The notes under the pieces are model-generated. The model worked only from the letters and a program-made list of their open reading frames with translations, was not told the origin of the DNA and did not search any database. The translations under genes were made by a program, and so were the position numbers. 64,000 bases of DNA from Natronococcus pandeyae (GTDB lineage: Archaea; Halobacteriota; Halobacteria; Halobacteriales; Natrialbaceae), in the NCBI RefSeq assembly GCF_008122205.1, contig NZ_PHNJ01000015.1:1-64000 (forward strand), written 5' to 3'. Shown here one piece after another: positions 43,402 through 51,144 of this stretch; the stretch's first letter is position 1, and the number at the start of each line of letters is the position of its first letter.

Positions 43402-45660
43402 ATGAACGACTCAGAGCGAACTCCCGATCACCAGTACGTAACGCGTCGCACACTTCTCCAGGCGACGGCCGCGGGCACGGCCGGGCTCTCGCTGTCCGGT
43501 GTCGCGTCGGCCGACGACGATCCGATCGACGATCCCCTGCCGGTCGAGGATCCGCCGGTAGACTTCGTCTGTGACCCCGACAACACCGAGCACTACACCG
43601 AGGTATCCGCCGAACCGACGCACGAGTTCGGCGAGGAGGAGACGATCGAACTCGAGAGCGAACAGGACGGAAAGAAGATCCAACTCGGGGTTCTGAAACC
43701 CGACCTCGAGGACGAGGAGACGGCGCCCGTCATCCTGCGGGCGACCCCCTACGTCGACGACCTCCGAGAGAAGTCTCTGCGGGACTGCGTGCGCACCGAA
43801 CGGCTCACGGAGAACTATGTCGAACGGGGGTACGCCGTCGCCGCCGTCGCCGTCCGCGGAACCGGCGGCTCGGGTGGCTGTATGGAGCTGTTCGGTCCCA
43901 ACGAGCAGGCCGACGTGGACCAGGCGGTGACCTCCCTCGGCGAGGCCGACTGGTCGAACGGAAACGTCGGCATCATCGGCCGCTCCTACGACGGCTCGAC
44001 GCCGTGGATGGCCGCCCGGATGGGGAACCCGTACCTGTCGACCGTCGTCCCGTTCTCCGGCGTTCCCGACATGCACGACCTGCTGTACCGACGCGGCGCG
44101 CCCGAACCCCGCGGGTACGCGATTCTGCCGGGGCTGTACTACGCCATCTCGCTCGGCGTCCACTCGCCGGCGACCGGGGTCGGACTGGCGACGTACCTCG
44201 AGCGCCTCTCCTGTCCGGACAACTACACCGACGGGTCGGTCTGGTCGCTGTACGCGGGTGCGACCGGTGAGCGCGATCCGAGCGGTTACTGGACCGAACG
44301 GGTCCTGAAGCGTGGCGTCGCCCGCAACTACGATGGCAGCGTCCTGATGGTTCACGGACTGCAGGACTGGAACGTCAACCCCTCGCAGGTCTACCCGTGG
44401 ACGGACGAACTCCGCGAGGCCGGCATCGAGACTCACATCTACTTCAAGCAGTTCGGCCACCACTACCCCGACGACGGACGGATCCAGGAGACCGACGCTT
44501 ACAACGAGAACTGGGCGGACTTCCTGCTCGCCTGGTTCGAGAGCGAACTGAAGGGACGCGACGAGAACGTCGTCGAGGACGAGATCGACACGGTGGACGT
44601 CTTCGACGCCTCCGTCCACGCCCAGCACTCCGGCGGCGAGTGGTACACCGCCGACGAGTGGCCGCCCGCGGAGGCGTCGGAGACCGAACTCTTTCTCGGG
44701 ACCGACGGGAACCTGCGCGCGACGCCGGACCCCGAAACGAACGAGGAGATCGTCTACGTCGACGAGACGCGAGAGTACGATCCGACGCAGCCCTCCGATC
44801 CGGAGCCGGGCTGTCGGGCGTGTGCGACGTTCGTCTCGGCGCCGTTCGACGACGAGTTCCGGTTCGCGGGCGGGCCCGAACTCACGCTTACGGTGACGCC
44901 GACCACGTCCGGAGGGCACCTCACGGCCTACCTGTGGGCCGTCGACGAAGACGACGAGGCCGAGCGCCTCGGCTGGGGACAGATCGACCTGCGGTACGCC
45001 GACGACTCCCCCGCCGCGGAGTACCCCACTCCCGGCGAGGAACTGGACGTCCACCTGCCGATCGAACCCCTCGACGCGATCGTCCCCGAGGGTCACCGTC
45101 TCGCCGTCGTCCTCCACCAGGGGACGACCGGCGACCGAACGTACTCGCCGACCCCGGCACCCGTCGTCGTCGAGACCGGCGGCGAGACCGCAATGGCGCT
45201 GCAGGCCTGGAACGCCGCGGCGCCTCGAGCGAGCCTCGACGTCGTCGGGGAGCGCGAGGACAGTGGCTCGGTGTTCAGCGGCGGCCAGACGAATCGGACC
45301 GATCTCTCGGTCGCCGTCGAGCAGCCGGACGACGAGACGGTTCTCGTTCGCGAGACGATCCCCGAAGCGTGGACGGTCGACGAAGAACACGGGGACGTCG
45401 CGGCGACGACGCCGGCGACCGACGGGACACACGTCTACTTCGGACTCGACGACCGCCGGAGCGAGTACGACGCGCTCACGCACTTCGCGACGGCACCCGA
45501 CGACCTCGAGGAGTCGGGCGAGTACACGTTCGGTCCGCTCGCGGTGACGACCGAGACGGCCGATCCGGAGGGGGACGACGCCCGACCGCTTTCGGACCGC
45601 GAGTGGACGAGGCTCGAGGGGACGGAGCGGGACGTGATCGTCACCGCAGTGGATATCTAA
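43402..45660 (+). CDS. Tat-exported CocE/NonD-family hydrolase (X-Pro dipeptidyl-peptidase-like)
   Basis: A 752-residue exported serine hydrolase. The Tat signal is TRRTLLQATAAGTAGLSLSG (about 15-34). The alpha/beta domain has LGVLKPDLEDEETAPVILRA, AVRGTGGSGGCMELFG and the nucleophile elbow IIGRSYDGSTPWMAA (Ser in GRSYDG). The His is likely in KQFGHHYPDDGR. The C-terminal X-Pro-type jelly-roll domain (about 470-640) carries FRFAGGPELTLTVTP. An extra domain of about 110 residues ends the chain. The family cleaves X-Pro peptides or esters; substrate not resolved. Extracellular action is supported by the signal. Confidence 0.9.
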   Translation: MNDSERTPDHQYVTRRTLLQATAAGTAGLSLSGVASADDDPIDDPLPVEDPPVDFVCDPDNTEHYTEVSAEPTHEFGEEETIELESEQDGKKIQLGVLKPDLEDEETAPVILRATPYVDDLREKSLRDCVRTERLTENYVERGYAVAAVAVRGTGGSGGCMELFGPNEQADVDQAVTSLGEADWSNGNVGIIGRSYDGSTPWMAARMGNPYLSTVVPFSGVPDMHDLLYRRGAPEPRGYAILPGLYYAISLGVHSPATGVGLATYLERLSCPDNYTDGSVWSLYAGATGERDPSGYWTERVLKRGVARNYDGSVLMVHGLQDWNVNPSQVYPWTDELREAGIETHIYFKQFGHHYPDDGRIQETDAYNENWADFLLAWFESELKGRDENVVEDEIDTVDVFDASVHAQHSGGEWYTADEWPPAEASETELFLGTDGNLRATPDPETNEEIVYVDETREYDPTQPSDPEPGCRACATFVSAPFDDEFRFAGGPELTLTVTPTTSGGHLTAYLWAVDEDDEAERLGWGQIDLRYADDSPAAEYPTPGEELDVHLPIEPLDAIVPEGHRLAVVLHQGTTGDRTYSPTPAPVVVETGGETAMALQAWNAAAPRASLDVVGEREDSGSVFSGGQTNRTDLSVAVEQPDDETVLVRETIPEAWTVDEEHGDVAATTPATDGTHVYFGLDDRRSEYDALTHFATAPDDLEESGEYTFGPLAVTTETADPEGDDARPLSDREWTRLEGTERDVIVTAVDI

Positions 45661-45819
45661 CGACGGTCGGAGCAGGCAGGACCGAGGACAGACGATCCGC
45701 ACACTCGAGCTATCCGTCACGATCACGGCCGGCGAGAGCGGCGATCGCCGTTCGATCGGATTTCCACCACTGCTTCCGGTATCTTTATTCTGTGAGTCGT
45801 TGTCATAGGCTCACCCCCT

Positions 45820-45945
45820 ATGGTTGGCAAACTTATCGCCCTGTTCACCCTGCTCCTGCTGGTGCTCTTTATCGCAGGAGCGCCGGCAGTCGCCGAGTTT
45901 ACGACGGCACAGCTATGCGAGCCGCTCGAGTCGCTCGAGTGCTAA
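45820..45945 (+). CDS. Very short hydrophobic peptide gene
   Basis: A 41-codon ORF: MVGKLIALFTLLLLVLFIAG forms a hydrophobic helix or signal-like sequence, followed by APAVAEFTTAQLCEPLESLEC, with two cysteines near the end. A TATA-like CTTTATT at 45783-45789 is about 34 nt upstream, so a leaderless or nearly leaderless transcript is plausible. The APAVA-E resembles a signal-peptidase site, so it could be a small secreted peptide or a single-pass membrane protein. It sits between the exported hydrolase and an acyltransferase. No family recognised. Confidence 0.5.
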   Translation: MVGKLIALFTLLLLVLFIAGAPAVAEFTTAQLCEPLESLEC

Positions 45946-46032
45946 TCGTCTTCGGCCGCTCGAGCGGTCCCGGGAGGATCGACGCTGGCTGAAGAGAACC
46001 GACGCGGCCGGCGGCCTCTTCCGGCCGCGCCC

Positions 46033-46725
46033 TCATCTGACGGCGACCAGGTCGTCGGTCCCGTGCAGTTCGCGTTCGAAAAAGGCGCGGTTCTCGCGGA
46101 TCGTCTCCTCGTCCCAGTCCCACCACTCGAGTTCCAGGAGGCGCTCTCTCACGTCCTCCGGGAACCGCCAGCCGATCCGTTCGGCGGGGACCCCCGCGGC
46201 GACGGCGTACGGTTCGACGTCGTCGGTGACGACGGATCCGGCGCCGATGATGGCACCGTCACCGATCGTAACCCCGGAGAGAATCGTCGTCCGGGTACCG
46301 ATCCAGACGTCGTTGCCGACCGTGATCGGTCCGTCCGCCGTCGGCGGCAACTCGCTATCGAGGACCTCGTCGTAGAACCGAATCTGCATCGACGGCTTCG
46401 ACGTCTTGTGGTTTGTTTGCTGGAATTTCGTCTCTCGGGCGATCGCACAGTACTTTCCGATATCGACCTCCCCGACCAGATCACAGTTCGGCTCGAGATT
46501 CGTCCGCTTGCGGATGGTGACGTCTCCATCGAGCACGCAGCCGCGACTCAGTCTCGTGTGGGGACCGAGTTCGACCTGTCGTCGGAGTAGACAGCCGATC
46601 GAGATCCGCGCCGATGGAGCGATGTTCAGATCCATCGACTCGAAGCGCCGGTTGAGCACCCCGTGTGTCGCGGCGGGATAGCCGAGCATCGACAGCGACC
46701 GTTCGACGAGAGTCGGGAGGACCAT
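46033..46725 (-). CDS. Hexapeptide-repeat acyltransferase (LbH)
   Basis: A 230-residue left-handed beta-helix acetyl/acyltransferase. Hexapeptide turns are visible: CLLRRQVELGPHTRLSRGCV, VDIGKYCAIAR, and the family end VGNDVWIGTRTTILSGVTIG followed by GDGAIIGAGSVVTDD and PYAVAAGVPAERIGWR. The N-terminal 40 residues are a short helical cap. This is the xenobiotic/CatB- and surface-sugar-type group; the acceptor is unknown. It probably acts on glycan or polysaccharide precursors, in line with a polysaccharide deacetylase gene nearby. Ends in LEWWDWDEETIRENRAF. Confidence 0.9.
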   Translation of the reverse strand: MVLPTLVERSLSMLGYPAATHGVLNRRFESMDLNIAPSARISIGCLLRRQVELGPHTRLSRGCVLDGDVTIRKRTNLEPNCDLVGEVDIGKYCAIARETKFQQTNHKTSKPSMQIRFYDEVLDSELPPTADGPITVGNDVWIGTRTTILSGVTIGDGAIIGAGSVVTDDVEPYAVAAGVPAERIGWRFPEDVRERLLELEWWDWDEETIRENRAFFERELHGTDDLVAVR

Positions 46726-46729
46726 GTAC

Positions 46730-46766
46730 GTTATATTAGCGCACTATTTTACCTTAGATAAGTAAT
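46730..46766 (-). promoter_or_regulatory. AT-rich promoter block of the acyltransferase
   Basis: An unusually AT-rich stretch (TTATATTAG, ACTATTTTACC, TAGATAAGTAATC) begins five bases before the start codon and contains several candidate TATA elements for the minus-strand gene. Confidence 0.55.
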
Positions 46767-46801
46767 CTCGGCCTATGAGAGAGACGAGGAGAGACGGTGT
46801 G

Positions 46802-46972
46802 TCAGGCGACCCCTACTCGATGGTAGCCGCCGTAAAACCTCGAGCAGACCACTGTTGCACACACCGCAATCAGGGCGCACAGCAGCAGCGAGAGCTCCCC
46901 GGTAGCCTGCTGTGTCGTCCCCACCAGCCACCGTCTCGACGGCGGGTGAACGGGCTGAGCGTGTGCCGACAC
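46802..46972 (-). CDS. Possible 56-aa single-pass membrane protein
   Basis: A GTG-started frame: residues 1-30 are polar (VSAHAQPVHPPSRRWLVG), then a hydrophobic helix ELSLLLCALIAVCATVVC and a short basic end (RFYGGYHRVGVA). No promoter or Shine-Dalgarno is obvious and competing frames exist over the same bases, so this is weak. Recorded because the region otherwise has no gene. Confidence 0.22.
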   Translation of the reverse strand: MSAHAQPVHPPSRRWLVGTTQQATGELSLLLCALIAVCATVVCSRFYGGYHRVGVA

Positions 46973-47213
46973 GTCGTGATTCGCGGCCGTCGGCCGGACG
47001 AGAAGCCATCGACCCTGGCGTTAGACGCTCGTAACCGGTACTCTCGACGGTAGCCGAACGGACATCGTCGGCGGTCGAGTTGGTTCAGACGACGAGACGG
47101 GCGTGTCGGCCGCGTTCGATCCTGGAAACGGAATACCGGTGCTGCGAGAATGGGTCCGCTGAAGGTATACGGCGCATAACAATCCGTCGAACCGGGTTGG
47201 CCTCGAATGGACA

Positions 47214-48551
47214 ATGGATCGACGAACGTATCTTGCAACAGGAGCGGTGATCGCCCTCGCCGGCTGTACCGAACTCGGCGGACCGGGCGAAACCGACGAC
47301 GAGGAGACCGAGGACGATCACGACGATGACGAGCGGAACGGGGACGACACGAACGGCGAGGACGAGTCGGCCGGCGACCCCGAGCTGGCCGGCACCTTCG
47401 ACGACTTCGAGGATCTCGAGCCCTGGGAGGCGTTCCAGGACATCGGCACGATCGAAGCGGACACCGAGCGCGCGTACGACGGCTCGCAGTCCGCACGTCT
47501 GGTTCCGGACTCGGACGGCCAAGTTCGAGTGCGGCGCTACCTGGACGACCCGATCGACATCACCGAGGTGACGCCCGGACTCGCCATGACCGCCGAGGAC
47601 AGCGGGATGGTCCTCATCCAGCTTCAGGACGAGGACGGAGACTACGTCGAGTACAGCCAGCAGGTGCTCGGAGACATGCCCCTCGCCCGCAAGAACTTCG
47701 GGCTCACTCGCGTGCGTGGCGAACCCGACCTGGAGAACATCGTCATTCTCCAGATCATCCGCTGGTTCGGTAACGGCGAGGAGGTGGAAGAGGACGATGA
47801 GGACGACGAGGAACTCGAGGAGAGCGACGGTGCCGACGACGACACCGACGACCAGATGTGGGTCGACGACTTCCACTTCGTGCCCAACACCAACCCGGGC
47901 AAGGTGATGATTCAGTTCCACGGCGGGTACGAGACGCACTACACGGAGGCCTACCCGCTCGTCTCGGAGTACGACTATCCGGCGACGACGTTCGTGCCGA
48001 CCGACCGCCTCCGGTCCGATCCCGCCGTCGAGGGCGACCGACTCACCCACGAGCAGGTCGACGAACTCGCCGATGCGGGCTGGACGATCGGTGCACAGCC
48101 GGCGAACGGACTGCAACTTCACACCGTCGACCCGGACCGAGTCGAGGAGGTCGTCACCGAACCGGCCGACTGGCTCGAGGACGAGGGCTACGACGGCGCC
48201 CGGTTCTTCTCGTTCCCCGGTTCGCGGTACACCGAGCAGTCGTACGAACTCGTCCAGGACACCTACGACCTCGGGTTCGCAGGCCAGACGCAGTGTCAGG
48301 GTTACGCCGGGAATCCGCACCTCTGTTCGATGGTCTCCAACCCCTCTGCCGACCAGGCTGAAGGGTTACTCGAGTGGACCGCAGAACACGGCGGGATCAC
48401 CTCGATCGCGTTCTATCAACTCGAGGAGAGTGACGCGCTCGGGGGACTCGAGGCGACTCTCGCCGGACTCGACGAGTACGTCGACTCGGGCGATCTCGAA
48501 GTGATCACACCCGAGGAGATGGCCGACGAGTACGTCTACGAGGACGACTAG
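47214..48551 (+). CDS. Lipoprotein polysaccharide deacetylase-family protein
   Basis: A 445-residue exported lipoprotein. The N-terminus MDRRTYLATGAVIALAGC combines a twin-arginine motif with a lipobox (L-A-G-C, Cys18), so it is probably anchored on the outer face of the membrane. A very acidic spacer (about 25-58) leads to a beta-sandwich carbohydrate-binding-like domain (about 58-215) with another acidic insertion. The C-terminal domain (about 225-445) has the NodB-like order: MIQFHGGYETHYTEAYPLV, ATTFVPTDRL, LTHEQVDELADAGWTIGAQ and FFSFPGSRY. The canonical H-D metal motifs are not clear, so it may be an altered or inactive member. Confidence 0.85.
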   Translation: MDRRTYLATGAVIALAGCTELGGPGETDDEETEDDHDDDERNGDDTNGEDESAGDPELAGTFDDFEDLEPWEAFQDIGTIEADTERAYDGSQSARLVPDSDGQVRVRRYLDDPIDITEVTPGLAMTAEDSGMVLIQLQDEDGDYVEYSQQVLGDMPLARKNFGLTRVRGEPDLENIVILQIIRWFGNGEEVEEDDEDDEELEESDGADDDTDDQMWVDDFHFVPNTNPGKVMIQFHGGYETHYTEAYPLVSEYDYPATTFVPTDRLRSDPAVEGDRLTHEQVDELADAGWTIGAQPANGLQLHTVDPDRVEEVVTEPADWLEDEGYDGARFFSFPGSRYTEQSYELVQDTYDLGFAGQTQCQGYAGNPHLCSMVSNPSADQAEGLLEWTAEHGGITSIAFYQLEESDALGGLEATLAGLDEYVDSGDLEVITPEEMADEYVYEDD

Positions 48552-48867
48552 CCTCGCCCTGCTGATCTGGAGGAGCGGCAACCTTGCGGACGGCTCGGAA
48601 CCGATCGAACGCGGTGCTCCGCGAGGGAGGCTCCGCCGGGGTGTACTGCTGCTTGCGACGTTTTCGACGACCGTCTCGAACCGACGAGCGAAAGCCATCG
48701 CCGGCGCGCACAATCCGTCAAGAACTGACGAAGGTCTGCGTTCATTGCTATCAATCAACAGCCGATTCCGGATTCAGATATCGAAAAATCCGACCTATAT
48801 ACGACGGACGTACGAATAAGATGTATTAAGTCGGTATTATTCTGACTGACCTTTCGCCAGGAGCGCG

Positions 48868-48878
48868 TTTTATTTTAT
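48868..48878 (+). promoter_or_regulatory. TATA region of the nitrate-assimilation operon
   Basis: GTTTTATTTTA, centred near 48873, would direct initiation near 48900. That is about 95 nt before the nirA start, or right at the short ORF that begins at 48898. Confidence 0.5.
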
Positions 48879-48879
48879 T

Positions 48880-48901
48880 TCATAAACGCAAGCCTTTATG
48901 A
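48880..48901. promoter_or_regulatory. Dyad TCATAAA-N8-TTTATGA upstream of nirA
   Basis: A perfect 7-bp inverted repeat with an 8-bp spacer (arms 48880-48886 and 48895-48901), directly downstream of the TATA-like run and about 95 nt before nirA. It is a candidate operator for nitrogen or nitrate control. The dyad at 61411-61430 near narK has the same spacer length. Confidence 0.5.
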
Positions 48902-49005
48902 GATCGTATCTGTACACATACTACCCGTACCAGAACATGATCTCGCAGGTATTCGCTCCAGCGGTCGACAAACGTTTCCGGAACGGTGGTTCTGATGAGC
49001 AATAA
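48898..49005 (+). CDS. Possible 35-aa leader ORF overlapping the nirA start
   Basis: The ATG at 48898 lies at the transcript start predicted from the TATA run. The frame encodes MRSYLYTYYPYQNMISQ and on to a TAA at 49003-49005, so it overlaps the first 11 nt of nirA in another frame. Tyr-rich composition is unlike the haloarchaeal average, and it may simply be unused. If translated it would affect nirA initiation. Confidence 0.22.
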   Translation: MRSYLYTYYPYQNMISQVFAPAVDKRFRNGGSDEQ

Positions 49006-50761
49006 GAAAGAGGAGTGGAAGGACGGGTTGTACGGCGACGAGGTTCGCGAAAAGATCCTCGAGTTCGCCGAACGTGGCTGGGAGTCGATCCCCGAGGACG
49101 AACGCGACGAGTGGTTCACCCGGTTCAAGTTCTGGGGGCTCTTCCACCACCGGTCGGGCCAGGAGTCGTACTTCATGATGCGGCTGACCAACTGCGGCGG
49201 CGTGCTCGAGCCCGGCCAGCTACGGGCGATCGGCGAGGTCGCCCGCGACTACGCCGTCGGTCCCGTCGAGAACCCCGAGTTCGGCGACGCCTGGATCGAC
49301 CTCACGACCCGTCAGTCGGTCCAGCTTCACTGGCTCAAACTCGAGGACGTCCCCGAGATCTGGGAGCAACTCGAGGCGGCCGGCGTCTCCTCGCGCTCGG
49401 CCGGCGGCGACACGATGCGCAACATCTCGGGCTGTCCCGTTGCGGGCAAGGGCGAGGAGTACGTCGAGAGTCGCGATATCTTGGACGAGATCCAGGCGGA
49501 AATCCGCGACGACGACGAACTCTGCAACATGCCCCGGAAGTTCAACATCTCCGTCTCTGGCTGTCGACAGGGCTGCGCGCAGGACGCGATCAACGATATC
49601 GGTCTCGAGCCCGCCCACAAGCTCATCGAGGGTGAAGAAACCAAGGGCTTCAACGTCCGCGTCGGCGGCGGCCTCGGCGGCCGGAAGCCGCGTCGCGCCC
49701 GGTCGCTCGATCTGTTCGTTTGCCCTGAGCAGGCGGTCGAAACGGTGCGGTCGTTCGTCGAACTCTATCACGAGGAGGGGAACCGCCAGAACCGTTCGAA
49801 GAACCGTGCCCGGTTCTTCGTCGACGAACTGGGAACCGACGAGATCCGCAGCATGCTCGAGGACCGACTCGCGTTCGAACTCGAGTCCGCGGGCACGAAC
49901 TTCCGCGGCGAGTACACGTACAACGCCGGCCGGCCGACCGAACGCGGCGCCCACGACCACGTCGGCGTCTACGACCAGGCGGACGGAACGAACTACGTCG
50001 GGCTCTCGGTGCCCGTCGGTCGGCTCCCGGCGGACGAGGTGATCGAACTCGCCGACCTCGCGGACGAGTACGGTTCCGGCGAGGTGCGACTCACCCGCCG
50101 CCAGAACCCGCTCGTGATGGACGTTCCCGACGACGCGCTCGACGAACTGCTCGCGGAGTCGCTGCTCGAGAAACACAAGCCCGAGCCGAACCCCTTCGTC
50201 CAGGGGACGATGGCCTGCACCGGAACGGAGTTCTGCTCGCTCGCGCTCACCGAGACGAAGGCCCGGACGGCCCGCGTGCTGCGGTGGCTCGGCGAGAACG
50301 TCTCCCTCCCCGACGACGTCGAGCGGATCAAGATCCACTACTCGGGCTGTACCGCCGACTGCGGCCAGGCGATGACCGCAGATATCGGGCTGCAGGGGAT
50401 GCGCGCCCGCAAGGACGGAGAGATGGTCGAAGCGCTGGACGTCGGCGTCGGCGGCGGGATGGGGACGGACCCATCGTTCGTCGAGTGGGTCCGCCAGCGG
50501 GTTCCGGCCGACGAACTGCCGGGATTGCTCCGGAACCTCCTCGAGTCGTACGCCGCGCTCCGTGAGGAGGGCCAGCCCTTCCGCGAGTGGGTCGAGGCCA
50601 CCGGCCACGAGACGCTGGTCGAACTCGCCGAACCCGAGGAGGTCTCGGGGTACACGGATCCGTGTCTGGCCGACGGCAAGCAGTCGTGGTACCCCTTCGA
50701 CGACGGACCGAGCCCGGCGCCGACGGCTCCCGACGGAACGCCGCTGGAGGCCGACGATTGA
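48995..50761 (+). CDS. nirA: Assimilatory ferredoxin-type nitrite reductase
   Basis: A 588-residue siroheme/4Fe-4S nitrite (or sulfite) reductase reducing nitrite to ammonia with ferredoxin. Two half-repeats are visible. The first contains WFTRFKFWGLFHHR, TTRQSVQLHWL and the NISVSGCRQGCAQDAIND region. The second contains the Cys set binding the cluster and siroheme: C408-x5-C414 (CTGTEFC) and C452-x3-C456 (SGCTADCGQ). Length is normal. It heads an operon with nasA, which makes nitrite reduction the likely role (the Haloferax equivalent is called nasD). The start MSNKKEEWK at 48995 is preferred over a GTG 9 nt upstream. Confidence 0.94.
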   Translation: MSNKKEEWKDGLYGDEVREKILEFAERGWESIPEDERDEWFTRFKFWGLFHHRSGQESYFMMRLTNCGGVLEPGQLRAIGEVARDYAVGPVENPEFGDAWIDLTTRQSVQLHWLKLEDVPEIWEQLEAAGVSSRSAGGDTMRNISGCPVAGKGEEYVESRDILDEIQAEIRDDDELCNMPRKFNISVSGCRQGCAQDAINDIGLEPAHKLIEGEETKGFNVRVGGGLGGRKPRRARSLDLFVCPEQAVETVRSFVELYHEEGNRQNRSKNRARFFVDELGTDEIRSMLEDRLAFELESAGTNFRGEYTYNAGRPTERGAHDHVGVYDQADGTNYVGLSVPVGRLPADEVIELADLADEYGSGEVRLTRRQNPLVMDVPDDALDELLAESLLEKHKPEPNPFVQGTMACTGTEFCSLALTETKARTARVLRWLGENVSLPDDVERIKIHYSGCTADCGQAMTADIGLQGMRARKDGEMVEALDVGVGGGMGTDPSFVEWVRQRVPADELPGLLRNLLESYAALREEGQPFREWVEATGHETLVELAEPEEVSGYTDPCLADGKQSWYPFDDGPSPAPTAPDGTPLEADD

Positions 50762-50763
50762 TC

Positions 50764-51057
50764 ATGCGTCGCCAGCTCGACGTGACCGCCTACACCACGT
50801 TCGACCACGTCGACGCCCGTGCGACGGGCGACGGCTGGACCGACGAGGCGGTCGCCGTCCTCGACGTCGAATCCCCGCGGGACGAGCGAACGGTCACGCT
50901 CGGACTCGAACTCGATCCCGTCGAACTCGAGCATCTCGAACCGCACGCAGATACCGTCCCGCTGACGCCCGGCCAGGCGCGAGTCCTCGCCGCAGAACTG
51001 GAGTCCGCCGCCGACGCGGCCGAGAGCGGCGAGGCGATGACCAGCGGGAGACGATGA
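50764..51057 (+). CDS. Small conserved protein of the nitrate operon
   Basis: A 97-residue protein lying 2 nt after nirA. It starts MRRQLDVTAYTTFDHVDARA and has VAVLDVESPRDERTVTLGLE, with a helical end (LTPGQARVLAAELESAADAAE). It has the look of a small one-domain alpha/beta protein with no catalytic motif. I believe it belongs to a haloarchaeal DUF (possibly DUF6360; from memory). Its position between nirA and nasA suggests a role in nitrate assimilation, such as cofactor or complex assembly; that is inference. Confidence 0.75.
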   Translation: MRRQLDVTAYTTFDHVDARATGDGWTDEAVAVLDVESPRDERTVTLGLELDPVELEHLEPHADTVPLTPGQARVLAAELESAADAAESGEAMTSGRR

Positions 51058-51069
51058 ACACTCGATGAG

Positions 51070-51144
51070 ATGATGGTCGAAGATATCCACTGCTCGAGGA
51101 GCCACGAACGACCCTGCGCCGAACGCGCGCGTGATCTGCCGTGA
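51070..51144 (+). CDS. Possible 24-aa ORF between the 97-aa gene and nasA
   Basis: ATG ATG at 51070 opens a frame encoding MMVEDIHCSRSHERPCAERA and four more residues. Its TGA (51142-51144) overlaps the GTG start of nasA as GTGA, so the operon would be a chain of 2-nt gaps, a 12-nt gap and an overlap. It has two cysteines and mixed charge. No homologue recognised; it may be a translational coupler or chance. Confidence 0.3.
   Translation: MMVEDIHCSRSHERPCAERARDLP

Larger units (their letters stand above)
46726..47213. other. 488-bp intergenic region
   Basis: Contains the acyltransferase promoter block at its left end and a weak candidate membrane ORF (46802-46972, minus). On the right, bases 47150-47213 should hold the deacetylase promoter; a GTATAC at about 47165-47170 is about 45 nt before its ATG. 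Nothing else supported. Confidence 0.5.
48552..48994. other. 443-bp region upstream of the nitrate operon
   Basis: 48552-48770 is GC-rich with no gene. 48770-48900 is strongly AT-rich (ATGTATTAAG, GTATTATTC, then TTTTATTTTATTTCATAAA), unlike the rest of the window, and must hold the operon promoter. A 7-bp dyad at 48880-48901 and a short ORF starting at 48898 are listed separately. Confidence 0.65.

Noticed and set aside
44397-45992. Plus-strand open frame of 531 codons, very Arg-rich
   Set aside because: Out-of-frame shadow of the CocE-type gene.
46775-47053. Plus-strand 92-codon frame
   Set aside because: Arg/His/Cys-rich with no fold features; competing minus-strand frame is only slightly better.
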